Part shown: one piece after another, positions 1-6,274 of the stretch | Layout of the letters: each line of letters begins with the position of its first letter | How positions within the stretch are numbered: the stretch's first letter is position 1 | From: an uncultured Haloferula sp. | GTDB taxonomy: Bacteria; Verrucomicrobiota; Verrucomicrobiae; Verrucomicrobiales; Akkermansiaceae | Reading direction: 5' to 3' | NCBI GenBank assembly: GCA_946481625.1 | Contig: CAMLOZ010000025.1 | Coordinates: forward strand, 1-13,354 | DNA: 13,354 nt | Notes under the pieces: model-generated | Seen by the model: the letters and a program-made list of their open reading frames with translations, nothing else | What the model was told of the DNA's origin: nothing | The model's database searches: none | Translations under genes and position numbers: made by a program

Positions 1-139
1 CCATGATCGTGTCGCGGTTTCCGCTGACATCCTCGGTGATCTTCACCACCATGCCGCGAGCGTTTTCCTTCAAATCGAGGAAGAACGTTTTCCGGTCCGC
101 CAAGATCTTTTCCGTGTGTAAAAGGTCGCTATCCACCAT
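1..139 (-). CDS. PUR-family (PurA-like, DUF3276-type) DNA/RNA-binding protein, 5' part only
   Basis: The first 46 codons of a minus-strand gene are visible; the rest runs off the left edge. After a short N-terminus comes a segment reading RKTFFLDLKENARGMVVKI, then TEDVSGNRDT. This matches the opening strands of a PUR repeat (a basic-aromatic start, DLKEN-RG, then a strand ending near a G-R-D turn) as known from Pur-alpha, the Borrelia protein BpuR and DUF3276 proteins. Family members bind single-stranded DNA and RNA; the target here is unknown. A strong Shine-Dalgarno (AAAGGAGG, 149-142) lies only about 2 nt before the ATG at 139-137 but about 5 nt before the GTG at 136-134, so translation may begin at the GTG. 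Only part of one PUR repeat is visible, so the family call rests on about 30 residues. The gene is divergent from the phosphorylase gene, with the 600-bp gap between them. Confidence 0.72.
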   Translation of the reverse strand, partial: MVDSDLLHTEKILADRKTFFLDLKENARGMVVKITEDVSGNRDTIM

Positions 140-168
140 GCCCTCCTTTCCTTGGATGAGGGCGCCAG

Positions 169-194
169 TTTGTAACGCAAGCGTTGATTGTCAA
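169..194 (-). promoter_or_regulatory. Candidate promoter and palindrome upstream of the PUR-family gene
   Basis: On the minus strand a perfect -35 hexamer TTGACA sits at 194-189, followed by a TACAAA -10-like hexamer at 174-169. The spacer is 14 nt, shorter than the usual 17, which weakens the call. Between and touching them is the palindrome AACGCAAGCGTT (174-185; 5-bp arms around AA), placed where a repressor would block polymerase. The start codon of the PUR gene lies about 30 nt downstream. Everything here is motif reading; no regulator is identified. Confidence 0.28.
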
Positions 195-358
195 GGAAAA
201 CGCCCCCGGCGAAGTACTAGGGGGACCGGTACTGGTGATTCAGGCGACGTAGTAGATTTGGTTTGGTAGGGGCGCGTTGAGCCAAGACTTGGATGAATGC
301 CCTTGAGGATCCTGCTTTGATGCGGGGAACCGCTCGACGGATCAGGCAGGTTCACCCC

Positions 359-394
359 GGATGGTATGGATTCGACGGATTGTACGGATTTCAG
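359..394. repeat. Short tandem repeat, four 9-bp units
   Basis: Four consecutive 9-bp units start at 359, 368, 377 and 386: GGATGGTAT, GGATTCGAC, GGATTGTAC and GGATTTCAG. The first five bases (GGATT/G) are kept and the last four vary. The array is flanked by two direct copies of CCGGATGG, at 357-364 (overlapping the first unit) and 396-403. It lies in the gene-free gap. The variable part of each unit argues against simple polymerase slippage and suits degenerate protein-binding sites or the worn remains of a dispersed repeat. Confidence 0.5.
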
Positions 395-739
395 ACCGGA
401 TGGATAGCCCACGGTTGTGCGAGAGACGGTGTCATGAATGGAACTCGTGGCTGATGCTATCCGCCCATACCTTGATGGCGGCACCGGCAGAGATGCTCAA
501 CAAGGCGGCGTAGCCTCGGTGATCCACGCCCCAGCAAGCGACGTGCCACGCGGCGGGGCCGCTTTGTCACGCCGGTGGGGCGGCGGCCGGGGAATCCCTC
601 CGCAAGCTGGTACGGAAACAGCATGCCCGGGCCGGGGCTCGACAAAGCGCCGGATTTGGGGCACGCCTCCCCGGCGCTCGGCACCACAAATGCCCGGCTC
701 TCAAAGACATCCCTTTCATCCGCCGACCCCGCGCCCGCC

Positions 740-2401
740 ATGCCCGGATCCTTTCTGCCAAAGCCGTTTTCCCACCCGTACGAGATCGACCCGAAGTTCT
801 CGAAGAGCGCGGTGTATTTCTCCTGCGAATTCGCGATCGACCAGATTTTCAAGATCTACTCCGGCGGCCTCGGCTTCCTGGCGGGATCCCACATGCGTTC
901 GGCGGCGGCGATGCGGCAGAACCTGTGCGGGATCGGGATGCTGTGGACCTACGGCTACTACGACCAGGCGCGAGGCGAGGAGCGGGAGATGGCGGTACAA
1001 TTCCGCAAGAAGCAGTACGCCTTCCTGCAGGACACGGGGATCAAGTTCCAGGTGCCGGTGCACGGCCACCCGGTGTGGGTGAAGGCGATGTTCCTGCCGG
1101 GCGATATCTTCGGCACGGTGCCGATGTTCTTCCTGACGACGGACATCGACGACAACGACGGGCTGTCGCGGGCGATCACGCACCGGCTCTACGACAACGA
1201 CCCGCTGCGGCGGATCGCGCAGTACGTGGTGCTGGGTGCGGGCGGAGCGCGCCTGCTGGAGGAACTGGGAGTGGATCCCGAGGTGTGGCACCTGAACGAG
1301 GCGCACGGCCTTTCCGCCGCCTTCCGGGTGTACGAGAAGCATCGTAGCTTGGACGAGGTGAAGAAGCGGTTCGTCTTCACCACCCACACGCCGGAAGAGG
1401 CGGGCAACGAGAAGCACGACTTCAAGCTGCTGCACGATTTCTCGTTCTTCGGCTCGGTGCCGATGGCGGAGGTGCGGAAGATCACGGGGATTGCGGACGA
1501 CGTCTTCAACCACTCGCTGGCGGCGCTGCGGATGAGCCGGCTGGCCAACGCGGTCTCGAAGCTGCACGGGGATGTCTCGCGCAAGATGTGGGAGAGCTAC
1601 CCGGACATCTGCCCGATCACCCATGTGACCAACGCGCAGAACGCGAAATTCTGGAAGGACCGCGGGCTGGAGATGGCGCGTCTCGAGGGAGACGCCTCCG
1701 CGCTGGCCAGCCGCAAGCGCGAGCTGAAATCGCGGCTCTTCCAGACGGTGGCGAACCAGACCGGCAAGCTCTTCAACCCGGACGTGCTGACGATCGTGTG
1801 GGCGCGGCGTTTCGCGGGCTACAAGCGGCCGGACCTGATCACGCGCGACATCCGGATGTTCCGTTCGCTGGTGAACAACAACGACAAGCCGGTGCAGATC
1901 ATCTGGGCGGGGAAGCCCTTCCCCTTCGACTTCGGGGCGATCGAGACCTTCAACCACCTGGTCCAGATCACGAAGGACTATCCGAACGTGGCGGTGTTGG
2001 TCGGCTACGAGCTGGATTTGTCGCGCCAGCTGAAGTACGGCGCGGACATCTGGCTGAACAACCCGATCGTGACGCGCGAGGCCTCCGGCACCTCGGGCAT
2101 GACGGCGGCGATGAATGCCGCGATCAATCTTTCCACCTACGACGGCTGGGTGTGCGAGTTTTCCAAGGACGGGGAGAACAGCTTCATCATCCCGCCCGCG
2201 GACCTGAGCCTGCCGCCCGAGGCGCGCGACCGCCACGACCTGCTCGGCTTCCACGAGGCGATGGAGCAGAAGGTGCTGCCGCTGTATTACGATGATCCGG
2301 ACGGTTGGTGGAAGCTGGTGCAGACCTCGATGAACGAGGTGGTGCCCTTCTTCGACTCCGACCGGATGGTGACGGAGTACTACGAGAAGATCTACGCGTA
2401 A
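740..2401 (+). CDS. glgP: Short alpha-glucan phosphorylase-family protein (GT35) with Thr at the PLP-lysine position
   Basis: The 553-residue protein belongs to the short alpha-glucan phosphorylase group (TIGR02094-like). Canonical members cleave glycogen or maltodextrin with phosphate to give glucose-1-phosphate, using pyridoxal phosphate. Family landmarks in order: YFSCEFAID and IYSGGLGFLAGSH near the N-terminus, VWHLNEAHGLSAAF, FTTHTPEEAGNE, HVTNAQNAKFW, WARRFAGYKRPDLI, IIWAGKPFPFD, then DIWLNNPIVTREASGTSGM. In canonical enzymes a PLP-binding lysine follows this last block (SGTSGMK or SGTGNMK); here codon 455 (2102-2104, ACG) is Thr. The Arg and Lys of the ARRFAGYKR phosphate-site motif remain. 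I recall Bacteroidota proteins of about 550 residues sharing this Thr, so it is probably a subfamily trait. I chose ATG 740 because conserved residues begin a few codons later (SFLPKPFSHPYEIDP); in-frame codons back to 575 look non-coding. No clear Shine-Dalgarno precedes either start. Fold is secure; phosphorolytic activity is doubtful. Confidence 0.87.
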   Translation: MPGSFLPKPFSHPYEIDPKFSKSAVYFSCEFAIDQIFKIYSGGLGFLAGSHMRSAAAMRQNLCGIGMLWTYGYYDQARGEEREMAVQFRKKQYAFLQDTGIKFQVPVHGHPVWVKAMFLPGDIFGTVPMFFLTTDIDDNDGLSRAITHRLYDNDPLRRIAQYVVLGAGGARLLEELGVDPEVWHLNEAHGLSAAFRVYEKHRSLDEVKKRFVFTTHTPEEAGNEKHDFKLLHDFSFFGSVPMAEVRKITGIADDVFNHSLAALRMSRLANAVSKLHGDVSRKMWESYPDICPITHVTNAQNAKFWKDRGLEMARLEGDASALASRKRELKSRLFQTVANQTGKLFNPDVLTIVWARRFAGYKRPDLITRDIRMFRSLVNNNDKPVQIIWAGKPFPFDFGAIETFNHLVQITKDYPNVAVLVGYELDLSRQLKYGADIWLNNPIVTREASGTSGMTAAMNAAINLSTYDGWVCEFSKDGENSFIIPPADLSLPPEARDRHDLLGFHEAMEQKVLPLYYDDPDGWWKLVQTSMNEVVPFFDSDRMVTEYYEKIYA

Positions 2402-2434
2402 GGCAAAACGGCAGCGCCGCGAGCCCTGCGGGGT

Positions 2435-2462
2435 CGGGGAGGAAGATGGAGAAACGTCCCCG
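2435..2462 (+). terminator. Weak hairpin after the phosphorylase-like gene
   Basis: Arms CGGGGA (2435-2440) and TCCCCG (2457-2462) pair perfectly around a 16-nt loop, about 34 nt past the stop codon and about 78 nt before rlmN. No T-run follows, so it is a poor intrinsic terminator and may be chance pairing in GC-rich DNA. The phosphorylase-like gene and rlmN may be co-transcribed. Confidence 0.15.
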
Positions 2463-2539
2463 CCTCCGCCTAGCCCCCGCCGTCGCCGGGAAATGATGCT
2501 TGAAGCCGAATCGCCCCCGTTGGATGGAGGGGCCGCACG

Positions 2540-3622
2540 ATGAGCCGGTCGCCACGATCCCTTCACGATCTCGGATTCCACGAGGTCGCGGCGGAGCTGT
2601 CGGTAGCGGGCATCAATCCGCACCATGCGAAGGCGCTGTGGCGTGCGCTCCAGCGCGAGGGTGAACTGGATCTGACGGCCCGCGAGTTCTCCCCGCCGCT
2701 GCGGCGCTGGGTGCAGGACCACGTGGGCGAGGGCAAGGACTTCTTCCTCGATGCGCCGGAAGTGGTGAGCGAAACCCGTAGCAGCGACGGGCTTACGCGG
2801 AAGTTCCTCCTCCGCCAGCGGGACGGCCAGACCACGGAGACGGTGCTGATGGGCTACGACGGACGCCACACCGCGTGCGTGAGCACGCAGGCCGGCTGTG
2901 CGATGGGCTGCGTCTTCTGCGCGACGGGGCAGATGGGTTTCGTCCGCCACCTGCGGCCGGGCGAGATCGTGGCGCAGGTTTTGCATGTGCGGCGCGTGCT
3001 CGAGGCGACGATGCCCGGACGCCGTCTGCGGAACCTGGTGCTGATGGGGATGGGCGAGCCGCTGCACAATTTCGATTCGGTCATCCGCGCGCTCGACATC
3101 ATCTCGAATGTCCGCGGCATCGGCATCGGTCCCTCGCGCATTTCGATTAGTACGGTGGGCGTCGTACCTGGGATCATGCGCCTCGCGAAGGAAGGGCATC
3201 CCTATCGGCTTGCCGTCAGCCTGCACGGCTCGACCGAGGAGGAGCGCTCGGCGCTCGTGCCCGCGAGCAAGAAGTGGTCCCTGGCGGAGTTGATTGCCGC
3301 CTGCCGCGAGTATGGTGCCATCACGGGCAAGCGGATCTTCTTCGAGTGGACCCTGATCGCGGGCAAGAACGACTCGCCGGAGACCGCGAAGCGCCTCGCG
3401 GCCTTGCTCGAAGGCATCGACGGCCATGTGAACCTGATCCCGCTGAACCCGACGAACGGTTTCGCCGGGACCGCGGCCGCGGAGTCGTCGGGCTTCGAGT
3501 TCCAGCGCATCCTGCTCGATGCGGGCTTCCCCTGCACCTTCCGCCAGCGCCGCGGCATCGATGTCGCGGCAGGCTGCGGGCAGTTGAAGGCGGAGAAAGT
3601 GAGAGCATCCACCCGCTCCTGA
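2540..3622 (+). CDS. rlmN: Dual-specificity RNA methyltransferase RlmN (23S rRNA A2503 / tRNA A37)
   Basis: A 360-residue radical-SAM enzyme that installs 2-methyladenosine at A2503 of 23S rRNA and at A37 of some tRNAs. The [4Fe-4S]-binding CxxxCxxC motif is at C120, C124 and C127 (GCAMGCVFCATGQMGF). The two extra cysteines of the RlmN mechanism are also present: C113 seven residues before the cluster (ACVSTQAGC) and C346 near the C-terminus (RGIDVAAGCGQL), which carries the methyl group in the E. coli enzyme. The GMGEPLHNFD block and the typical VNLIPLNP motif are intact, and the length is normal. ATG 2540 follows GGAGGGG by about 8 nt, a good ribosome binding site. The stop is 5 nt before the next ATG on the same strand, so the two genes are very probably co-transcribed and coupled. 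Nothing looks degraded. Confidence 0.96.
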   Translation: MSRSPRSLHDLGFHEVAAELSVAGINPHHAKALWRALQREGELDLTAREFSPPLRRWVQDHVGEGKDFFLDAPEVVSETRSSDGLTRKFLLRQRDGQTTETVLMGYDGRHTACVSTQAGCAMGCVFCATGQMGFVRHLRPGEIVAQVLHVRRVLEATMPGRRLRNLVLMGMGEPLHNFDSVIRALDIISNVRGIGIGPSRISISTVGVVPGIMRLAKEGHPYRLAVSLHGSTEEERSALVPASKKWSLAELIAACREYGAITGKRIFFEWTLIAGKNDSPETAKRLAALLEGIDGHVNLIPLNPTNGFAGTAAAESSGFEFQRILLDAGFPCTFRQRRGIDVAAGCGQLKAEKVRASTRS

Positions 3623-3627
3623 GCGCC

Positions 3628-5568
3628 ATGCAGATCCGGGAAGCAGCGGAACGCCTTCTCTTCGCGGAGACTCTGGAAGAGAAGCTGCTGCTCGCGCCCG
3701 CCGACGCTGCCGACGATTCGCCCGGGCCCGCGATTCTCACGCCGCAGAAGCCGGGGCGTCCGCGAGAATTGCGCATCGATGCGAAGGGGGTGCGGGTGGA
3801 CTTTCCCGGCATCCACCGTCTCGACGACGACCGCGAGCGCGGGGTGATGCTGCATTTTCTCGCGAACCATGAGCTGCTCGCGGCCGAGCTGATGGCGCTG
3901 GTGTTGCTCAAGTTTCCCGACGCGCCGAAGGAATACCGGGCCGGGGTTTATGCCGCCATGCGCGAGGAGCAGATGCACACGCTGATGTACGTGCGGCGGA
4001 TGAGGGAGTGCGGGATCGCCTTCGGCGAGCTACCGGTGAACGACTACTTCTGGCGGATCATCGCGCCGATGGAGACGCCGGTGGACTTCGTGACCCGGCT
4101 CAACCTCACCTTCGAGCAGGCGAACCTCGATTTCTCGAAGCACTACGCCGCGCTCTTCCGCCAGGCGGGCGACACTGCGACGGCGGCGGTGCTGGAGAAG
4201 ATCTATCAGGATGAGATCGGGCATGTCGGTCACGGTTTGAAGTGGTTCCGGCGATGGAAGGACAACGAGGCGAGCGATTGGGAGGCTTACCGGAAGTCGC
4301 TGCACTTTCCGCTCACTCCGGCGCGGGCGAAGGGGCTCGCACCTTTCAATGCGGAGGGCCGCCGCCTCGCGGGTCTCGACGAAGATTTCATCCGCCATCT
4401 GGAGGTAAACGAGCAATCGCGCGGACGCACGCCGGTGGTGCATTGGTTCAATCCTTCCGCCGAGTCGCACGCGATGTCGGCGCGCTACCAGCCGGACAAA
4501 TCCGCAGCGGCCTTGGAGGAGGATCTTGAAATGCTCATCGCCGCCTGGTGCCGCAAGGATGACGTGGCCCTTTTGCGGAATCCGCCCTCGCGCGAGCATC
4601 TGGCGGAGCTGAAGCGCGCGGGATTCGATCTTCCGGAGATTGCGGGGATCGATGAACTGCGCGGACGCAAGCTCGGCGGGCTTCGGCCTTGGGCGTGGTC
4701 TCCCGATGCGAGCAGCTACCTGAAGGCCTTGGCGGACGACGTTTCACCCGGCATCCCGTGGCAGTGGCAGGAAGCGCCGCGGGGATGGTTTTCCAAGGAA
4801 ATCGGAATCCGCTTGGAAGAGCTACTAGGTTTATCGGAGAAAGGGGCGGTATGCCGGTCAGCGGGGGAAGCGGAGGCCGTGATCGAGGGCCTACTGCCGG
4901 TGGGTCAGGCCCTGGCGAAAGCCGCTTTCTCCTATGCGGGCCGGGGGCACAAGCGCATCAACCGCGAGAGCCCGCCGGAGGCCACGCGAAACTGGCTTGC
5001 GAATACCATCGAGGCCCACGGCTGCGTGATCGTCGAGCCTTGGTTGGCTCGCGTTGCCGACTTTTCTGCGCTCTACGAGTTGGACGCCGGGGGCAGTGCG
5101 GAACTGATCGGCCTGACGCTCATGGAGAACGACGCCGCGGGCCGCTTCCTTGGCACCTGCGTCTCGCCGAAGTGGGCCAGCATGCTTGATCCGGAAGTCG
5201 CCGCCTTTCTTCACCGCGAGGCCGACGTGATGGTGTGGTATCAGGAGAAGATTCCCGCCGTGCTGGGGCAACTGCTGCCGGGCTACACCGGTCCCCTTGG
5301 CGTGGATGCGATGGTGCATCGCCGCGCCGATGGGTCGCTTGCCTTGAAGCATGTGGTCGAGCTGAACGTGCGCATGACGATGGGACGTGTCGCGCTGGAG
5401 CTGTTGCGAAAATCGGCTCCGAACCATCAGGGGCGGTTCCGCATTCTTCGCAAGGGCAAGTTGGAAGCGGCGGACCTGGAGTTCGGCGGGACGCTGCAGG
5501 GAGGAAAGATTGCCATCAACGATCCCGCACGGGCGCGGGAGTTCCTCGCGGTGTGGGAGGTGCTGTGA
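3628..5568 (+). CDS. DUF455 ferritin-like domain fused to an ATP-grasp-like domain, function unknown
   Basis: A 646-residue two-part protein. Residues about 40-250 match DUF455 (COG2833-type), a ferritin-like four-helix domain: PGRP near the start, HELLAAELMA (H81, E82, E87), REEQMH (E114, H117), the helix around E163, GDTATAAVLEKIYQDEIGHVG (E196, H199), then APFNAEGRRLAGL. Paired ExxH motifs are expected ligands of a di-metal centre. From about residue 270 a second part begins with VVHWFNPSAESHA, continues through DLEMLIAAWCRKDDVALL and PWAWSPDAS, then shows ATP-grasp-like features: AKAAFSYAGRGHKRI (K431 and a glycine loop), CVIVEPWL (E470), GPLGVDAMV and the metal-site-like ELNVRMTMG (E578, N580, R582). 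I recall the second part as a stand-alone Bacteroidota family. ATG 3628 lies 5 nt after the rlmN stop; the frame opens upstream inside rlmN, but those codons are out of phase with a real gene. No signal peptide is seen, so it is probably cytoplasmic. Substrate and reaction are unknown. Confidence 0.85.
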   Translation: MQIREAAERLLFAETLEEKLLLAPADAADDSPGPAILTPQKPGRPRELRIDAKGVRVDFPGIHRLDDDRERGVMLHFLANHELLAAELMALVLLKFPDAPKEYRAGVYAAMREEQMHTLMYVRRMRECGIAFGELPVNDYFWRIIAPMETPVDFVTRLNLTFEQANLDFSKHYAALFRQAGDTATAAVLEKIYQDEIGHVGHGLKWFRRWKDNEASDWEAYRKSLHFPLTPARAKGLAPFNAEGRRLAGLDEDFIRHLEVNEQSRGRTPVVHWFNPSAESHAMSARYQPDKSAAALEEDLEMLIAAWCRKDDVALLRNPPSREHLAELKRAGFDLPEIAGIDELRGRKLGGLRPWAWSPDASSYLKALADDVSPGIPWQWQEAPRGWFSKEIGIRLEELLGLSEKGAVCRSAGEAEAVIEGLLPVGQALAKAAFSYAGRGHKRINRESPPEATRNWLANTIEAHGCVIVEPWLARVADFSALYELDAGGSAELIGLTLMENDAAGRFLGTCVSPKWASMLDPEVAAFLHREADVMVWYQEKIPAVLGQLLPGYTGPLGVDAMVHRRADGSLALKHVVELNVRMTMGRVALELLRKSAPNHQGRFRILRKGKLEAADLEFGGTLQGGKIAINDPARAREFLAVWEVL

Positions 5569-5569
5569 G

Positions 5570-6274
5570 TCACTTGCCGGAGGCGAGGCGGATCTCCTCT
5601 TCCGAAAGAATCCGCCACTCGCCTTCCGCGAGATCCTCCGGGAGCTCCAGCTTCCCGACCGATACCCGTTTCAGTGCCACCACGTGATTGCCTGCGGCGG
5701 CGAACATGCGCCGCACCTGGTGGTAGCGTCCTTCCTCCAAGGTGATCGCGGCTTCCTTCTCGCCCAGCGCTTCCATCTTCGCCGGAAGCAGCGGTTTGTC
5801 CTCGCCGCGGAGGACCAGTTCGCCGCTTGCGAAGAGCGCTTCCTCGTGGCCTTCGAGCGGCCGGTCGAGGGTCACGCGATAGGTCTTCGGCACATGGTGC
5901 TTCGGGCTGATCAGGCGGTGCAGCAGTTGGCCGTTGTCGGTCATGAGCAGCAGTCCGGTGGTGTCCTTGTCGAGGCGCCCGACCGGACTGAGCACGGGAT
6001 TGCGCAGCGCGAATCTCACGGGTAGGAGATCGTAGATCGTGTCGCCCGGGTCGTCGGTGCTGCAGGTGTAGCCGTCCGGCTTGTGGAACATCAGCGTCAG
6101 CGGCGCGGGCGGGTCGAGCGGCTCGCCCTTGAAGCGGATCATCTCGTGCGGGGGGAAATCCTTCTCGCCGAGAACCTTGCCGTTCACGTCCGTCACGTGG
6201 CCTTTCCTCAGGTCACGGTCGATCTGGCTCCGCGATCCGTAGCCCAGGTTCGCCAATAGCTTCACCAGTTTCAT
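5570..6274 (-). CDS. rsuA: 16S rRNA pseudouridine synthase RsuA (U516)
   Basis: A 234-residue pseudouridine synthase of the RsuA/RluB/E/F family; E. coli RsuA (231 residues) makes pseudouridine 516 in 16S rRNA. Residues 1-40 form an S4-like RNA-binding domain (MKLVKLLANLGYGSR...RKGHVTDVNGKVL). The catalytic block is VGRLDKDTTGLLLMTDNG with D102 as the nucleophile, the same number as in E. coli. The later KTYRV, RYHQVRRMFAAAGNHVVALKR and KLELP motifs are all present. RsuA rather than RluB/E/F is inferred from length, the compact S4 domain and the rsmC neighbour. ATG 6274 overlaps the stop of the upstream methyltransferase in an ATGA junction. AAAGGAG about 9 nt before the ATG, inside the end of that gene, supports this start and translational coupling. 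Its stop codon is separated by one base from the stop of the converging DUF455 fusion gene. Confidence 0.92.
   Translation of the reverse strand: MKLVKLLANLGYGSRSQIDRDLRKGHVTDVNGKVLGEKDFPPHEMIRFKGEPLDPPAPLTLMFHKPDGYTCSTDDPGDTIYDLLPVRFALRNPVLSPVGRLDKDTTGLLLMTDNGQLLHRLISPKHHVPKTYRVTLDRPLEGHEEALFASGELVLRGEDKPLLPAKMEALGEKEAAITLEEGRYHQVRRMFAAAGNHVVALKRVSVGKLELPEDLAEGEWRILSEEEIRLASGK

Larger units (their letters stand above)
140..739. other. 600-bp gap without a convincing gene
   Basis: This stretch separates the divergent PUR-family and phosphorylase-like genes. No frame gives a protein I recognise. The longest candidates (191-484 on the minus strand, and a plus-strand reading from 438 that only becomes long by running into the phosphorylase gene in the wrong frame) are rich in Pro, Ser, Arg and Gly, have no family motif and lack ribosome binding sites. 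The left part carries the promoter candidate of the PUR gene and the 9-bp-period repeat at 359-394. A small perfect hairpin (GCGGC, loop GGG, GCCGC, then TTTG) lies at 550-562. The stretch could hold a long leader for the phosphorylase gene, a small RNA, or a decayed gene; the sequence alone does not decide. Confidence 0.5.

Noticed and set aside
191..484. A 97-codon minus-strand frame in the long gap
   Set aside because: It is rich in Ser and Pro, has no Shine-Dalgarno and no recognisable domain; a real small gene cannot be excluded but is not supported.
575..739. A longer N-terminus for the phosphorylase-like protein
   Set aside because: The added 55 residues resemble no family member, no ribosome binding site precedes 575 or 623, and conserved sequence begins right after the ATG at 740.
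716..3427. A 903-codon open frame on the minus strand opposite the phosphorylase-like gene and rlmN
   Set aside because: It is antisense to two well-conserved genes, is rich in Arg, His and Pro, matches no family and follows from high GC with few stop codons in the complementary frame.
3274..3627. An upstream extension of the DUF455 fusion protein
   Set aside because: These 118 codons overlap the conserved C-terminal half of rlmN in another frame; the DUF455 match starts after ATG 3628.
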